DNA of 64,000 bases from Rachycentron canadum (lineage: Eukaryota > Chordata > Actinopteri > Carangiformes > Rachycentridae). Position 1 is the stretch's first letter; each line of letters begins with the position of its first letter. Below the pieces are notes generated by a model. That model saw nothing but the letters and a program-made list of their open reading frames with translations. It had not been told where the DNA came from and made no database searches. This document shows, piece by piece, positions 62,917 through 64,000 of this stretch. The stretch lies in NCBI GenBank assembly GCA_038496675.1, contig CM076662.1:13859457-13923456 (forward strand). Direction: 5' to 3'. The translations under genes were made by a program, and so were the position numbers.

Positions 62917-64000
62917 CTGCACAGAGATACACACAACCAAAGAAGTAAACACTTGTGGAGACGCACATACTCATTTGTTTATGCTGGTTAATTACACACC
63001 ATCCCCAAGTGAACTTGAACAACTGAGGAGCAAGATACAAGTAAAAGAAGATTAAAAGAATATTAAAACCAACACAACGTTGGAGTGAAACATATGGACC
63101 ATATGTGGAGAAGTGTAAAGATGGGGTCAGTGAGTTAGGAAGTCAGTGTGTTAGTGACACAGAGAAGTAGATCAGGATGAGATTTTCATTTAATTTAGAG
63201 CTTTTTCTTTTCACTTTGTCTATGAAGACAATAGCCTGCAAATGAATACCTATATATCAGACGACAATGCTACAATTCAACATCATCCACGATGTAAAAG
63301 CAGTTACTCGTGGCGGACATAAAAATATTCCACATTAAGTAGTATATGAAACTTGAGAGTATTTTCAGAGGCGAGTCTTGGCTTTGTCTCCTGGGATCAC
63401 TGATATCATACAATACCATTTGTTTTCTGCTTCCAGTGGGTTTAAGGAATACTGCAACTACATCTCAATGGTCCAACAACTGTGTATGTTATGGTTGATG
63501 GAACAACTTAAATATGCTGCAATGTGCCAAGCAAAACCTAATAAACACTCACTCCAAACCCCACCACCATGGTTTCTAAACTAATATTATGTTATGCTAC
63601 ATATGCTCTCTCACACACACACACACACTCGCACACCCACTGACATTATGTCAGTTTTCACTGGCCGTTATATGCGGACATTGCAAGTGAGTACAGAAAA
63701 GGGTCCAGACAGCAGTTTAAAAAACAGATAGTATGTCAATACACACCGAGGAACAACTGTATTCACTCACTCAGGTCTGTGGCTTTACAATTTCAACTGG
63801 GAGAACATAACTGAATCACACCTTGCAGTTAACAGAGTTTTGGTGTGTCATAGAAAAACACAGAAAATGAATATTTTTAGCTGCTGCTTATATGATGGCT
63901 AGAGGACTTAAGTCATGCAGAAATCCCTAAAATTAAACATTTAGGCTACAACTAATAGAAAAATATATGAGCTAAAATTCCTAGTGCCATGGACATTAGC
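62917..64000 (-). other. snap47: snap47 last intron (partial)
   Basis: Upstream of the terminal exon on the minus strand there is an acceptor, but no further SNARE- or PH-like coding segment that I can recognise before the window ends. The penultimate exon is therefore probably right of 64000, although a short exon could have been missed. The stretch includes a short CA run at 63614-63629. Confidence 0.55.

Noticed and set aside
63361..63430. Possible penultimate snap47 exon on the minus strand
   Set aside because: A short open reading is present, but I see no SNARE heptads and no clear splice pair, so it was not annotated.

Overview
The window looks like a piece of a percomorph (spiny-rayed) teleost nuclear genome. 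The coding exons are vertebrate, split by introns, and orthologous to WNT9A and SNAP47. The surrounding DNA is AT-rich, full of CA/TG microsatellites and poly-A/T tracts, and carries several dispersed repeats that I recognise from memory as typical of percomorph genomes. These are a decayed Tc1-like transposon, two tRNA-type SINE fragments, foldback elements containing a 'TTAGCATAAAG' core, and two copies of an unclassified repeat rich in 'GTTAGCATGCTAA'-like words. No repeat or protein database was consulted; all identifications are by reading.

Layout. Positions 1-1485 are the 3' part of a wnt9a intron. Positions 1486-1986 are the terminal coding exon of wnt9a (+ strand), followed by a candidate long 3' UTR with poly(A) signals near 3.0, 5.05 and 5.74 kb. 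From about 5.8 kb to about 60.5 kb I see no convincing protein-coding gene: this is a roughly 55 kb intergenic desert with repeats, simple sequence and a few possible regulatory motifs. A CpG-rich island lies at about 60.6-61.1 kb. At 62770-62916, on the minus strand, is the terminal coding exon of snap47, encoding its C-terminal SNARE helix. Its 3' UTR probably runs left to about 61.2 kb, and 62917-64000 is presumably its last intron.

The two genes converge tail to tail across the desert. WNT9A and SNAP47 are also close neighbours on human 1q42, so the window keeps an old vertebrate linkage. They are not known to work in one pathway: wnt9a makes a secreted lipid-modified signalling ligand and snap47 an intracellular SNARE. 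The desert is better read as possible regulatory space around a developmental gene plus repeat accumulation.

I did not find a clear new biological system. The observations most worth a second look are a splice-flanked open segment at 42792-42931, a CRE/E-box/TATA promoter-like cluster at 48126-48168, the CpG island with an ideal Kozak ATG near 60.8 kb, a nuclear-receptor/TCF palindrome at 39815-39840, paired STAT-type sites at 28700-28721, and a perfect 14-bp inverted repeat at 46546/46648.
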